Assembly (NCBI GenBank): GCA_964559435.1
Contig: CAZLHI010000033.1
Span: 1 to 36,083 of the forward strand
DNA length: 36,083 bases
Reading direction: 5' to 3'
Source: Hebobacterum sp964559435
GTDB lineage: Bacteria > Armatimonadota > Hebobacteria > Hebobacterales > Hebobacteraceae
The stretch's first letter is position 1; each line of letters begins with the position of its first letter. The position numbers and the translations under genes were made by a program. Positions 8,879 to 16,291 of this stretch are shown here, in pieces. Under the pieces are notes generated by a model. The model searched no databases and was not told the DNA's origin. It was given only the letters and a program-made list of their open reading frames with translations.

Positions 8879-9799
8879 CTACCACGTGAGCGGCCGATAG
8901 GCGCTGGGCTGAGGAGCGCCGATCACCTCCTCCTCCAGAAGCTGCTTCCACGTCGCGTGCGTCCACAGCGCCCCCGCCTTCACGAGATGTCCCAGCGCCT
9001 CGCTCTCCTCCCCCACTCTGTCCGCGCGCAGGCACTCTCGCAGCTCCCTACCGGCCTCCTTCAGCAGCCCCGCCGCCTCCGGGTCAACGAACGCCTCTGA
9101 CCGCTCCGCCTGCCTTATCAAGGACTTCTCGTAGCTCCTCGTCCCCGACGTCAGATTGTCGAGATACTGCTCGTACGGATCCCACGGCTTGCCGCGATAG
9201 GCGCGGTACTTCTGAAGCTCGGTCCAGCCTTTCCGCCCCTCCGCGTCCCGCAAGGCCATGTGCGCCAGCCGCCGCCCCAGTCTCCTCGCCTCCAGCCGCG
9301 CGCTCTCCATATCGGCCGCGTGTGCCGCCACTCCACCCGCGTAACGCAAGCCCATTGTGAAGGCCCATTTGCATAGGCCCGCGGCCGCAAGGCCGTGCAT
9401 CCCTTGGTTCCCCGCGCAGCTTATCGAGCCGAACGGCATGCCGACGAGGCGACCGGACCAACCGAAGGGGTAGAGTCTCTCGATGAACACATGCGTGGCA
9501 GCGGCATTGCCCCAGAAGTGGACTGGCTCCGCAACCAGCAGCCCGTTTGCCCGCGCCACCTTCGCGAACAGCCGCCCGCGCCCACCTCGGCCCATGTCAT
9601 CGGGCAGCGGGCAGACGTGCTTCTCCCTTCTTATGCACGTGTAGCAGCTCTGACACGGCGTGAACGAGTAATCGGCCAGCGCTACTCGCTCGACCTCGAC
9701 GCCCTCGACCGCGGCGGCGGACTCCGCGGCTGCGCGCCACAGTGAACCCGTGTAGCCATTCTTGCGAGGAGTGCTCAGCACAGCGAGAAGTCTAGCCAT
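8879..9799 (-). CDS. flavodoxin-like FMN/iron-sulfur flavoprotein (NAD(P)H-dependent FMN reductase fold)
   Basis: 306 aa. The N-terminus MARLLAVLSTPRKNGYTGSL is the FMN phosphate-binding loop of the flavodoxin-like NADPH-dependent FMN reductase family. It is followed by a compact Cys motif C49-x2-C52-x2-C55-x7-C63, reminiscent of the [4Fe-4S] motif of archaeal and bacterial iron-sulfur flavoproteins (Isf). A further FMN-fold element is EPVHFWGNAAATHVFIERL, around residues 90-110. The C-terminal 110 residues are helical and charged, longer than in minimal members of the family. Start ATG has AGGAGG 7 nt upstream. It lies 48 nt after the metallo-hydrolase gene on the same strand, so the two are probably co-transcribed. 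A cytoplasmic electron-transfer or quinone/disulfide reductase role is likely; the physiological substrate is unknown. Confidence 0.8.
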   Translation of the reverse strand: MARLLAVLSTPRKNGYTGSLWRAAAESAAAVEGVEVERVALADYSFTPCQSCYTCIRREKHVCPLPDDMGRGGRGRLFAKVARANGLLVAEPVHFWGNAAATHVFIERLYPFGWSGRLVGMPFGSISCAGNQGMHGLAAAGLCKWAFTMGLRYAGGVAAHAADMESARLEARRLGRRLAHMALRDAEGRKGWTELQKYRAYRGKPWDPYEQYLDNLTSGTRSYEKSLIRQAERSEAFVDPEAAGLLKEAGRELRECLRADRVGEESEALGHLVKAGALWTHATWKQLLEEEVIGAPQPSAYRPLTW

Positions 9800-9847
9800 C
9801 GTCAGCCTCCTAGCCTGGGGCGGGTCGATGTTACCGAGAGGAAGTTC

Positions 9848-10588
9848 TCACAGCATACGGCTCGGGGGCCACAATCCTTGCAGCTCATCGATCGCGCTGT
9901 CGATGTGAGTTTGGCCGAGGCCCAGAGTGAAGCCGAAGTGGCCTGGCAGCAGCGCATCCACCGCGAGGTCAGCCAGCCGAGTGATGTGTTTCCCATAGTC
10001 GTACAGAGAACTTCCCGGGCAGTTCAGCAGGCTGATCCACCCCCCGGAGAAGACGACGTCGCCGGAGAACAGGCAGCGGCGTCCGTCCAGTTCTGACAGA
10101 TAGCAGATCGACCCGCGGCTGTGCCCTGGCACGTGGATGGCGGTGAAGTCCGGGCCTCCGACGCGAATGCGCTGCATGTGTGAGAGAGGAAGGTCAACCG
10201 GACAGGCTTCGAGGCGATAGTCCGAGGGATAGGCGCCATCCGAGCGTGCACGCACTAGCCCTAGTTCTTCTTCGTTCGCGGACCCCAAGTACGATGCTTC
10301 TTCCGCAGACGCGGCGGTGATGGCTCCGCTTTCCGCACGCCAGAAGGCGGCCGCGCCCGCGTGGTCGGCGTGGCAGTGGGTAAGGAGGACATGAGTTATC
10401 CGCGAAGGATCAAGGCCGTCCCGCTCGATGTTCTTCGTGGTGCGACCCGGATCTATCCCGCATCCGGCGTCAATGAGGACGACCTCCGAGCCGAGATCCA
10501 CCAGGTAGATGGTGCAGTCGTGGGCCTCGCTGATGCCCAGCCCGTTGGCTCCGCCGCCGACGATGTAGATGGAGTCGCTTACCCGCAT
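9848..10588 (-). CDS. metallo-beta-lactamase-fold hydrolase (glyoxalase II-like)
   Basis: 246 aa. The full metal-binding set is visible: HCHADH (H71, H73, D75, H76), then the GHSRGS His, the FSGDVVF Asp and the LPGHFGF His. This fits a binuclear-zinc or iron hydrolase of the MBL superfamily, similar to glyoxalase II and lactonase-type proteins. No signal peptide, so it is cytoplasmic. The ATG at 10588 has GAGAGG 6 nt upstream; a longer in-frame extension has no such site and looks non-coding. It is the first gene of a two-gene operon with the flavodoxin-like protein and is divergent from an aldo/keto reductase. The combination suggests handling of reactive aldehydes or thioesters, but the substrate cannot be inferred. 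Confidence 0.86.
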   Translation of the reverse strand: MRVSDSIYIVGGGANGLGISEAHDCTIYLVDLGSEVVLIDAGCGIDPGRTTKNIERDGLDPSRITHVLLTHCHADHAGAAAFWRAESGAITAASAEEASYLGSANEEELGLVRARSDGAYPSDYRLEACPVDLPLSHMQRIRVGGPDFTAIHVPGHSRGSICYLSELDGRRCLFSGDVVFSGGWISLLNCPGSSLYDYGKHITRLADLAVDALLPGHFGFTLGLGQTHIDSAIDELQGLWPPSRML

Positions 10589-10866
10589 GACTTGCCTCTC
10601 CCGGAGATGGGCCACGCCTGCGCAGAGCGCCAAGCTGCCATACCGGCCCCTCCCCGACGCGGTAGTTTCGCCCTCCATCTGCCTGTTCATCCTCCCATGC
10701 GCGTCTTCGACGATCTAACCCAGGGGGTCGATTCACCAGCGGGAGCAGTACCGGACGCATATGAAGGAGGCAAAGACGGCCGGGACGGGAACACCTGGAG
10801 TGTGGCCTGGCTGGAGTTCCGTCTCGCATCATCGGCCCTGGCGATGCACGCGCCTGAGGCATCGGA
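10589..10866. promoter_or_regulatory. divergent intergenic region (MBL hydrolase / aldo-keto reductase)
   Basis: This 278-nt gap should carry the promoters of both divergent units. I see no good -10/-35 pair and no obvious operator repeat. An AAGGAGG at about 10763-10769 is not followed by a usable start codon. Confidence 0.35.
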
Positions 10867-11796
10867 ATGAAGACCGTCCATATCCCCCAGATCGGATGTG
10901 CCGTATCGACAATCGGCCTCGGAACGGCTGCTCTTTCAGGGGCCGCCGCGGGAACCGCCTTCGCCATCCTCGACACCTACCGTCGCCTCGCCGGGAACCT
11001 GATCGACACCGCGAAGATGTATCACCAAGGAGAGTCGGAGGCCGTCATAGGCGAATGGCTGGCCACCCGCGGCCTGCGTGACGCCGTAATCGTGATGGAC
11101 AAGGCCTGCGGGGAAGAGAACAGCCTGACGCCTGATGGCATTCGCGCCGCGATCGGCGGCTGCCTCCAGCGCCTTCGGACCGACCACCTGGACATCTTCA
11201 CCATTCACCGCGATCATCCCGATGTCGGCGTGGAGCTGGTGGTTGATGTCTTAAGCGAGGAAATCGCCGCGGGCCGCATTCGCTCCTACGGCCTCTCCAA
11301 TTGGCCGGTCCCGCGGCTGGCGGCGGCGATCGACTACGCCCGGACACACGGGCTTCAGGGTCCCGCTGTCTCCAGCATCCACGTATCCCTCGCAATCCCC
11401 GTCCAGCCGCTCTGGCCGTACTGCCTCCACGCCTCCGAGGAAGACCTGGCATGGCATGCCGAAGCCGGCCTTCCCTTGCTCGCCTGGTCCCCTCTCGGCC
11501 ATGGTTTCTTGTCGGATCATCCGTGGCCTTCCGAGGAATCTGAGGACATCGTCGCGCGCAGCTATCACAATGACGAGAACTTGGAGCGTCTCTTCCGCGC
11601 GCGACACCTGGCGCAGGAGAAGGGGTTCACCATTGCGCAGATCGCGCTCGCCTACGTCGTCAACCTCCAGGCGCCCATAGTCGCTGTGGTCGGAGCACTG
11701 ACTCCCGACGAGGTCGAGTCGGCCTTTGCGGCTGCGGATATCGCGCTATCGCACGAAGAGACGAGCTGGCTCAGTCTCAAGACACCGTCACGGTGA
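10867..11796 (+). CDS. aldo/keto reductase
   Basis: 309 aa. The NAD(P)H-dependent oxidoreductase tetrad is complete: D47 and Y52 in NLIDTAKMYHQGESEAVIG, K79 in VIVMDKAC and H114 in IFTIHRDHP. The late SLSNWP-type element (YGLSNWPVPRL) and WSPLGHGFLS (barrel strand 7) are also typical. The C-terminal nucleotide-binding region (IVAVVGALTPDEVESAFAA) corresponds to the usual IPG..........N segment in a diverged form. The length is normal for the family. Start ATG has GAGG 8 nt upstream. It is divergent from the MBL hydrolase and reduces an aldehyde or keto sugar, the substrate being unknown. It is probably monocistronic. Confidence 0.9.
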   Translation: MKTVHIPQIGCAVSTIGLGTAALSGAAAGTAFAILDTYRRLAGNLIDTAKMYHQGESEAVIGEWLATRGLRDAVIVMDKACGEENSLTPDGIRAAIGGCLQRLRTDHLDIFTIHRDHPDVGVELVVDVLSEEIAAGRIRSYGLSNWPVPRLAAAIDYARTHGLQGPAVSSIHVSLAIPVQPLWPYCLHASEEDLAWHAEAGLPLLAWSPLGHGFLSDHPWPSEESEDIVARSYHNDENLERLFRARHLAQEKGFTIAQIALAYVVNLQAPIVAVVGALTPDEVESAFAAADIALSHEETSWLSLKTPSR

Positions 11797-11889
11797 CACG
11801 AATAGTTCTTGTCAGGCAACCAGGCGTCTCATTACGAGTTAACACCGCACGCTGTCGCCTCGCGGCAGTTTCTCAAGGAGGTAACACCG

Positions 11890-12021
11890 GTGAACGCCTC
11901 GCCCGCTCTGCCCCATCAGTTCGACAACCGGGGCCTTCGTACCTCTAATCGGGCGTCTCTTGCGCCTGTCACGCAGCGGGGGGCCGCCGAGGCGACCGCG
12001 GGCCCTCTTCGCGGTGCGTGA
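11890..12021 (+). CDS. candidate small protein (43 aa)
   Basis: A GTG codon at 11890 is preceded at 7 nt by a perfect eight-base Shine-Dalgarno, AAGGAGGT (11875-11882). This is the best ribosome binding site in the whole window. The frame stays open for 43 codons to TGA at 12019. The peptide is polar and rich in Ala, Arg, Asn and Pro, has no Cys, Trp or hydrophobic segment, and begins VNASPALPHQF. The same frame is open further upstream to 11809 but without a ribosome binding site. It lies between the aldo/keto reductase and a convergent radical SAM/SPASM maturase. A modified-peptide precursor is conceivable, but precursor genes normally sit on the maturase strand and the sequence has no recognised leader. 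It could also be chance. Confidence 0.35.
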   Translation: MNASPALPHQFDNRGLRTSNRASLAPVTQRGAAEATAGPLRGA

Positions 12022-12041
12022 CCTCGGAGAGCGCCGGGTCA
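12018..12041. terminator. inverted repeat spanning two convergent stop codons
   Basis: GTGACC (12018-12023) and GGTCAC (12036-12041) can pair around a 12-nt loop. The arms contain the stop codons of the 43-codon frame and of the radical SAM gene. It has no U-tract, so this is a weak bidirectional terminator candidate. Confidence 0.3.
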
Positions 12042-13517
12042 CTCCGCGCAGCACTCCTCAGCTTTGACCTCGCGGCACTGAAAGGCCCGCGCCATGGGGA
12101 GGTGCACCTTGTCCAGCGGGATGTTCCCCAGCACCAGCGCCCTCTCGTGCTCCTCCACCAGATGGAAGTCTCGATCGCGCAGCCTATCCTGCAGATGAGA
12201 CAGGAGGTCGTGCATCAGCCAGTGGGTGACCAGGACGTTCGTCTCACAGAGCCAGGGGTCGAACTTGAGCGCATCGCCCATCAACTGCTGGCTGTCGTAG
12301 GCGCAGCCACCGCCGCAAGTTGGGAGCGCCGGGCACTGCACACACTCCCTCGTGTCGAGGGGACTCCGAGCAGCCCAGCGCAGGAAATCGGATACTGTCT
12401 CCTCGGAGAAATCCTCCAACGGCACGTAGGACCGGCCGTCGCCAGCGTTGTACTCGCAGATTCCGGCCTCCCCATTGGGGGCCACGACCACTTTGCCGCC
12501 GCAACCAGCGCAGGCGTAGCGTCGCCAGGTCCCGGTCACGAGCGGCGCAATGCGCTCACACATCTGCTGGTGGTAGATTCCCCTCTGGCGCGCTGACAAG
12601 AAGGTCTGCGTCAGGATGCTGGCAGCAACCTCCGGCGAACTCTGGTGCGGACTGCGGGCGCCGGTTATAGGGTGCAGGTGTGTCGCTACCCCGCACTTGT
12701 CGGGGAGCAGATCGGCGAGCATCGCTTCGAAGGACGAGGCAAAGAGGTCGGCTGTCTCCTTCGTTGCCGTAGAGGAAATGCCGACACAGCAGCCGTGCTC
12801 CTTGGCGCTGCGGTAGCCCGCCACTGATGCCTCGTAGCTACCTCCGCCAGTTGCGAGCTCACGGTGCCGGTCGTGCACTTCGGCTACGCCGTCGAGCGAG
12901 AGGTACACAAAGACTTGGTGCGCTGCCAAGAACTCGGCCGTGTCGGCATCGATCGCGATGCCGTTCGTCTGCAGCATGATGTCGGTGTTGTCCCCTCCCG
13001 GTCCCCGGCGTATGTGGGAGATTGCAGCGAACACCGTTTCGGGAACCAGCAGTGGCTCACCGCCAAAGAACACGACCGTCCGTCTCGTGTCGAGCGAGAC
13101 TTTGCCTAGCACGCGGTCGATGGCATCACAGGCCGACTCGGGTGACAGACGGAATCCGGCCTGCTGTCCCTGCTCGCGCGTTATCCGACAGTAGCCACAC
13201 CCCAACTGACAGTCCAGCGTCGGGACCAGGTACAACGTCTGCAGATGGTCGGTGCCAGTTCGAAGTGAGTGCCGGGCAGACATCGGCAGCCCAGGGGGCG
13301 TTTCGCAGAGCAGCTCGCGGACGGCAGGGGGAAGAACGTCTGTGCTCGCCTCGCCGGAGAGGACTGCTTTCACCAGCTCCGCTCCGCGGGGCGAGCACAC
13401 CACCTGCTGCATCACATCTGTTCGGAAGACCACAGAACCTGCTGGATCTGATGGTGTGAAGACATGAGTATATGGATGCCCGTCAAATGTGCTGTGGATG
13501 ACGTGCTCAGACGACAT
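12039..13517 (-). CDS. radical SAM/SPASM peptide maturase
   Basis: 492 aa. The radical SAM [4Fe-4S] motif is C103-x3-C107-x2-C110 (CQLGCGYC), followed by the FFGGEPLL glycine-rich SAM-binding element and LQTNG. A complete SPASM-type auxiliary-cluster domain follows: C336, then C339 with the Cx9-15Gx4C pattern, then C-x2-C-x5-C-x3-C and a final Cys. The N-terminal roughly 90 residues form an extra domain of the kind that binds peptide substrates in RiPP maturases, but no RRE motif is certain. SPASM enzymes install thioether or carbon-carbon links in peptides or oxidise sulfatase residues (anSME); no sulfatase is in the window. The ATG at 13517 is chosen over one 10 codons upstream because GGCGAGGCGG precedes it. 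It is divergent from the NagB-like operon. Substrate peptide unknown. Confidence 0.86.
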   Translation of the reverse strand: MSSEHVIHSTFDGHPYTHVFTPSDPAGSVVFRTDVMQQVVCSPRGAELVKAVLSGEASTDVLPPAVRELLCETPPGLPMSARHSLRTGTDHLQTLYLVPTLDCQLGCGYCRITREQGQQAGFRLSPESACDAIDRVLGKVSLDTRRTVVFFGGEPLLVPETVFAAISHIRRGPGGDNTDIMLQTNGIAIDADTAEFLAAHQVFVYLSLDGVAEVHDRHRELATGGGSYEASVAGYRSAKEHGCCVGISSTATKETADLFASSFEAMLADLLPDKCGVATHLHPITGARSPHQSSPEVAASILTQTFLSARQRGIYHQQMCERIAPLVTGTWRRYACAGCGGKVVVAPNGEAGICEYNAGDGRSYVPLEDFSEETVSDFLRWAARSPLDTRECVQCPALPTCGGGCAYDSQQLMGDALKFDPWLCETNVLVTHWLMHDLLSHLQDRLRDRDFHLVEEHERALVLGNIPLDKVHLPMARAFQCREVKAEECCAE

Positions 13518-14017
13518 GTGACCGCCTCGCCTCTCCTGATTAGGCATACCAGTTCACGCGTGATCGGATCCGTAGATAGGTCTGATCTCAGGCCGATTAT
13601 TGGTTTCTCTGCTGTTCAGCGCAGTCCCTGCGAAGGTTCTGATGCTGAGATGGAACTCGCAGCCGCTTGCGCCGTTCAACCAAGCGCAAAGCCGACAGGA
13701 TCGGTCCGGGAACACCTGAACTGTTGCTCAACTCAGCCCCCGATTCGTCTCGCCAATATTGAGGATGCACACCGAATATGCACAACTGCGCTGTGACTGC
13801 GGGCATGCGGCCTGGAACACCGCCTCCTCCTACCCTGTGCTTCGCTGGGTCTGAGCCGGTGAGGCCGGTGTCGCGGGAGCAGGGCACAGCACCTATGCCT
13901 GCAGACTCTCGATCACGAATGATCCCTTCACGGCTTCGTTCCGGGGTGCTATCATCACTGAGCCGACTCGCGGACGCACTTGCCAGGGAGCAAAGCGGCA
14001 GCACGGGAGAGCAGGTA
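13518..14017. other. 500-nt divergent intergenic region
   Basis: It contains the promoter of the downstream plus-strand operon at 13927-13955. Its left part is noticeably richer in A and T than the genes and should hold the promoter of the radical SAM gene, but I find no clear boxes. A minus-strand open frame (70 codons ending at 13597) and a 30-codon Cys-containing frame starting near 13822 lack solid start signals and are not called. Confidence 0.5.
13927..13955 (+). promoter_or_regulatory. sigma70-type promoter for the sugar-phosphate operon
   Basis: TTCACG (13927-13932) and TATCAT (13950-13955) are separated by exactly 17 nt. Transcription would begin near 13962, downstream of the candidate ATG codons at 13778, 13895 and 13919. 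This supports the GTG at 14018 as the true start of the first gene. Confidence 0.6.
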
Positions 14018-14911
14018 GTGGACTTCATAACACGGGAACAGCTGTACCATTGGTGCGAGGTCCCATACGACGAACTCGAAGGCCGCCCGGACCTCAAGAT
14101 CCCGTTCCGTCTCTGCGAGGATTCGGCCGAGATGGGGCAGGTCATGGCCCGCGAACTGGTCGACGAGATCGCGTCTCATAAGGAGAAAGGAGAGGAGACC
14201 CGCGCAATCATCCCTTGTGGTCCGGCCTGCTGGTACAGGCCCTTCGCCGACCTCGTCAAGAAAGAGCGGGTCAGCCTCGGGGACCTGGTCGTGTTCCATA
14301 TGGACGAGTGTCTGGACTGGCAGGGGCGGGAGCTGCCGCGCCGCCACCCGTACTGCTTCCGCGGCTTCATGGATCAGCACTTCTACGATCCCATTGACCC
14401 GGCGCTTGCCGTCCCGGATGAGAACCGGCTCTGGCTTACCCCTGAGACGGTGGAGAAGGTGCGCGAGGAGATCTGGAGAGCGCCGCTCGACATCACCTAC
14501 GGCGGCTGGGGGCAAGATGGACATATCGCCTACAACCAAGCGCGTCGCCACCCGTACAGCCGGGTCACCATTGACGATCTCCGCAACTCCACGATCCGGG
14601 TCCAAGACAACAATTGGGATACGGTCCTTGCGCTCGCGCAGCGCACCTTTGGCACGGCCTACCAGTTTGTGCCGCCGATGTCCGTGACCCTTGGAATCAA
14701 AGAATGCCTGTCGGCGAAGAAGGTGCGGCTGTTCAGCGACACCGGTCCATGGAAGGCGACCGCGCTGCGCGTCGCGCTCTTCGGCCCGCTCACTCCCGAG
14801 TATCCGGTCACACTTCTGCAGGAGCACCCCGACGCCGTGCTCACCGCTACCATCGACACAGCACGCCACCCGATCAGCGAACACCCCGAGTGGGACCTGG
14901 GCGTGGGCTGA
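14018..14911 (+). CDS. NagB-like sugar-phosphate isomerase/deaminase with altered active site
   Basis: 297 aa. It aligns with glucosamine-6-phosphate deaminase (NagB) over its length. VVFHMDECLDW contains the catalytic-base region (D96, corresponding to E. coli D72). GGWGQDGHIAYN contains D167 and H169 (E. coli D141, H143), and SVTLGIKECLSAKKV matches the NagB strand-helix before the lid. Two changes stand out. The Glu that follows the His by five residues in NagB (E148) is Gln here, and the phosphate loop reads PCGPACWYRP instead of a GG(T/S)P form. So it is a family member but perhaps not a glucosamine-6-phosphate deaminase. The GTG start has GGGAGA 7 nt upstream and fits the promoter at 13927-13955. 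It is first in an operon with a PfkB kinase, a 103-aa protein and an amidohydrolase. Confidence 0.82.
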   Translation: MDFITREQLYHWCEVPYDELEGRPDLKIPFRLCEDSAEMGQVMARELVDEIASHKEKGEETRAIIPCGPACWYRPFADLVKKERVSLGDLVVFHMDECLDWQGRELPRRHPYCFRGFMDQHFYDPIDPALAVPDENRLWLTPETVEKVREEIWRAPLDITYGGWGQDGHIAYNQARRHPYSRVTIDDLRNSTIRVQDNNWDTVLALAQRTFGTAYQFVPPMSVTLGIKECLSAKKVRLFSDTGPWKATALRVALFGPLTPEYPVTLLQEHPDAVLTATIDTARHPISEHPEWDLGVG

Positions 14912-14923
14912 CCGGGGAGAGTC

Positions 14924-15976
14924 ATGGCCTTGCGCTCGCTGAACATCGATCAACTGAGGCTCCGATACCGCGTGATGATCGGAACCGGCGGCCTCGGCTC
15001 GGGCGTGTTCTTCGCTCTCAGCGGAAACCACACGCTGGGGCGAGAGGAGAGTCGGGGAGGGCGCTTCCTCGATCGGCGCGACTACTGCAAGCTGCATATC
15101 ATCGCCCACTATGTACAGACGTTGCTGGGCGACGAGTTTCGCACAATACCCGTGGGCGCTGTCGGCAACGATGATGTGGGCCGGACCCTGCTGGCCGAGA
15201 TGGCGGACGCGGGCCTCGATCTGGGACTCATGTCCACCGTCGAAGGCAAGCCGACCCTCTACTCGTTCTGTTTCGCGTACCCCGACGGCAGCGGCGGCAA
15301 CATGACCACCAGCGACTCTGCCTCCTCCGCGGTCGACGCCGCCGCAGTTCAGGAAGCGCAGGCAGAGTTCTCGCGGCACCGGGGCGTGGGCGTGGCCCTG
15401 GCCGCGCCGGAGGTGCCCTTGCATGCTCGCCGCGCGCTGCTGAAGCTCGGGGGCGAATATGGCTTCTTCCGCGCGGCTTCCTTCACCAGGGAGGAGTTGA
15501 CTGACCCCGCGGGCCGCGAGATGCTCGCCGACGTCGACCTGCTCGCCGTGAACCTAGACGAGGCGGCCGCGGCGGCCGAGCTGGAGAGTTCAGAGGGAAC
15601 TGACCCGGCCTTAGTAGCGCGGGAGGCCGCGGCGCGTCTCTCCCGCACCAATCCTGACATGCTGATCTCGATCACGGCCGGTAGCGCGGGAAGCTGGGCC
15701 TGGGACGGCTCCACGCTGACGCACTGCCCCAAGTGTGATGCCCATGTCGAGAGCACGGCCGGCGCGGGCGACGCGCACCTGGCCGGGACAATTGTCGGCT
15801 TGACGGCTGGATTGCCGCTGCCGGAGGCCCAGCAGCTCGGGACGCTGGTCGCCGGACTCTCGGTCACCTCACCGCACACGATCAACCACGAGATCGACAG
15901 GGAGTCGCTGCGCGCCTTTTCCGACCAATGCGGGATTCAACTGGCATCGAACGTGCGCGCCTTGTTGGAGGCATAG
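14924..15976 (+). CDS. PfkB-family sugar kinase
   Basis: 350 aa. The ribokinase/PfkB signature 2 is clear at STAGAGDAHLAG, with the catalytic Asp at about residue 283 and the anion-hole Gly-Ala-Gly before it. Other family marks are PVGAVGNDDVGRTLLAEM (around residue 80), the strand DVDLLAVNLDEAAA and the ATP-site ITAGSAGSWAW. The N-terminal substrate segment (GGLGSGVFFALSGNHTLGREES) differs from ribokinase and fructokinase, so the sugar is not predictable. It starts 12 nt after the NagB-like gene with GGGGAGAG upstream of the ATG. In context it would phosphorylate the sugar that the isomerase then converts. It could also be a nucleoside or adenosine kinase, but the neighbourhood argues for a sugar. 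Confidence 0.86.
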   Translation: MALRSLNIDQLRLRYRVMIGTGGLGSGVFFALSGNHTLGREESRGGRFLDRRDYCKLHIIAHYVQTLLGDEFRTIPVGAVGNDDVGRTLLAEMADAGLDLGLMSTVEGKPTLYSFCFAYPDGSGGNMTTSDSASSAVDAAAVQEAQAEFSRHRGVGVALAAPEVPLHARRALLKLGGEYGFFRAASFTREELTDPAGREMLADVDLLAVNLDEAAAAAELESSEGTDPALVAREAAARLSRTNPDMLISITAGSAGSWAWDGSTLTHCPKCDAHVESTAGAGDAHLAGTIVGLTAGLPLPEAQQLGTLVAGLSVTSPHTINHEIDRESLRAFSDQCGIQLASNVRALLEA

Positions 15977-15978
15977 CG

Positions 15979-16290
15979 ATGAGCGTAACCATGCGCATTG
16001 TCCAGCAGTTCGACCCATCTCACGAGAAGGAGTTCATGGCCCTCGAGAAGCAGTTCGCCGAACTGGAAGGGAGGCGCCCCGACTATCCCAAGGGCCGCCG
16101 GCTCCAGCCGATCTCCAGCGCGCTGCCCTCTCACACGCTGATATGGGAATGTGGGTTCCCCGACCTCGAGTCGGCGCGCGCCGCTCTGCGGTTGTTCGAG
16201 GGCGATGCCGAGCATGAGGCCCTGGCGGCGAAGCAGTCTCCCTACTTCACCAACGTCCGAGTCGAGTTCTACCAGAACCTGGAGTTCTGA
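15979..16290 (+). CDS. small alpha/beta protein of unknown function, operon member
   Basis: 103 aa, family not recognised. The predicted order (strand TMRIVQQF, helix EKEFMALEKQFAELE, strand TLIWECGFP, helix ESARAALRLF, strand NVRVEFYQN) fits a ferredoxin-like dimeric alpha/beta barrel (ABM/NIPSNAP-type). Such proteins often bind small ligands or act as isomerases or monooxygenases. No catalytic residue can be assigned. GGAGG lies 7 nt before the ATG. It starts 2 nt after the kinase stop and ends 1 nt before the amidohydrolase start, so it clearly belongs to the same pathway. Confidence 0.8.
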   Translation: MSVTMRIVQQFDPSHEKEFMALEKQFAELEGRRPDYPKGRRLQPISSALPSHTLIWECGFPDLESARAALRLFEGDAEHEALAAKQSPYFTNVRVEFYQNLEF

Positions 16291-16291
16291 C

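Noticed and set aside
13597..13806. Minus-strand 70-codon frame upstream of the radical SAM gene as precursor peptide
   Set aside because: The nearest GGAGG is 16 nt from the ATG and the peptide lacks a leader-core pattern; kept only as a remark.
13778..14017. Longer N-terminus of the NagB-like protein from the upstream ATG codons
   Set aside because: The promoter at 13927-13955 lies downstream of these codons and the extra residues are Pro/Arg-rich and not NagB-like.
13955..15424. Minus-strand open frame of 489 codons opposite the NagB-like and kinase genes
   Set aside because: It crosses two well-supported plus-strand genes and is rich in His, Arg and Glu without any family motif. It is a mirror of codon bias in GC-rich DNA.
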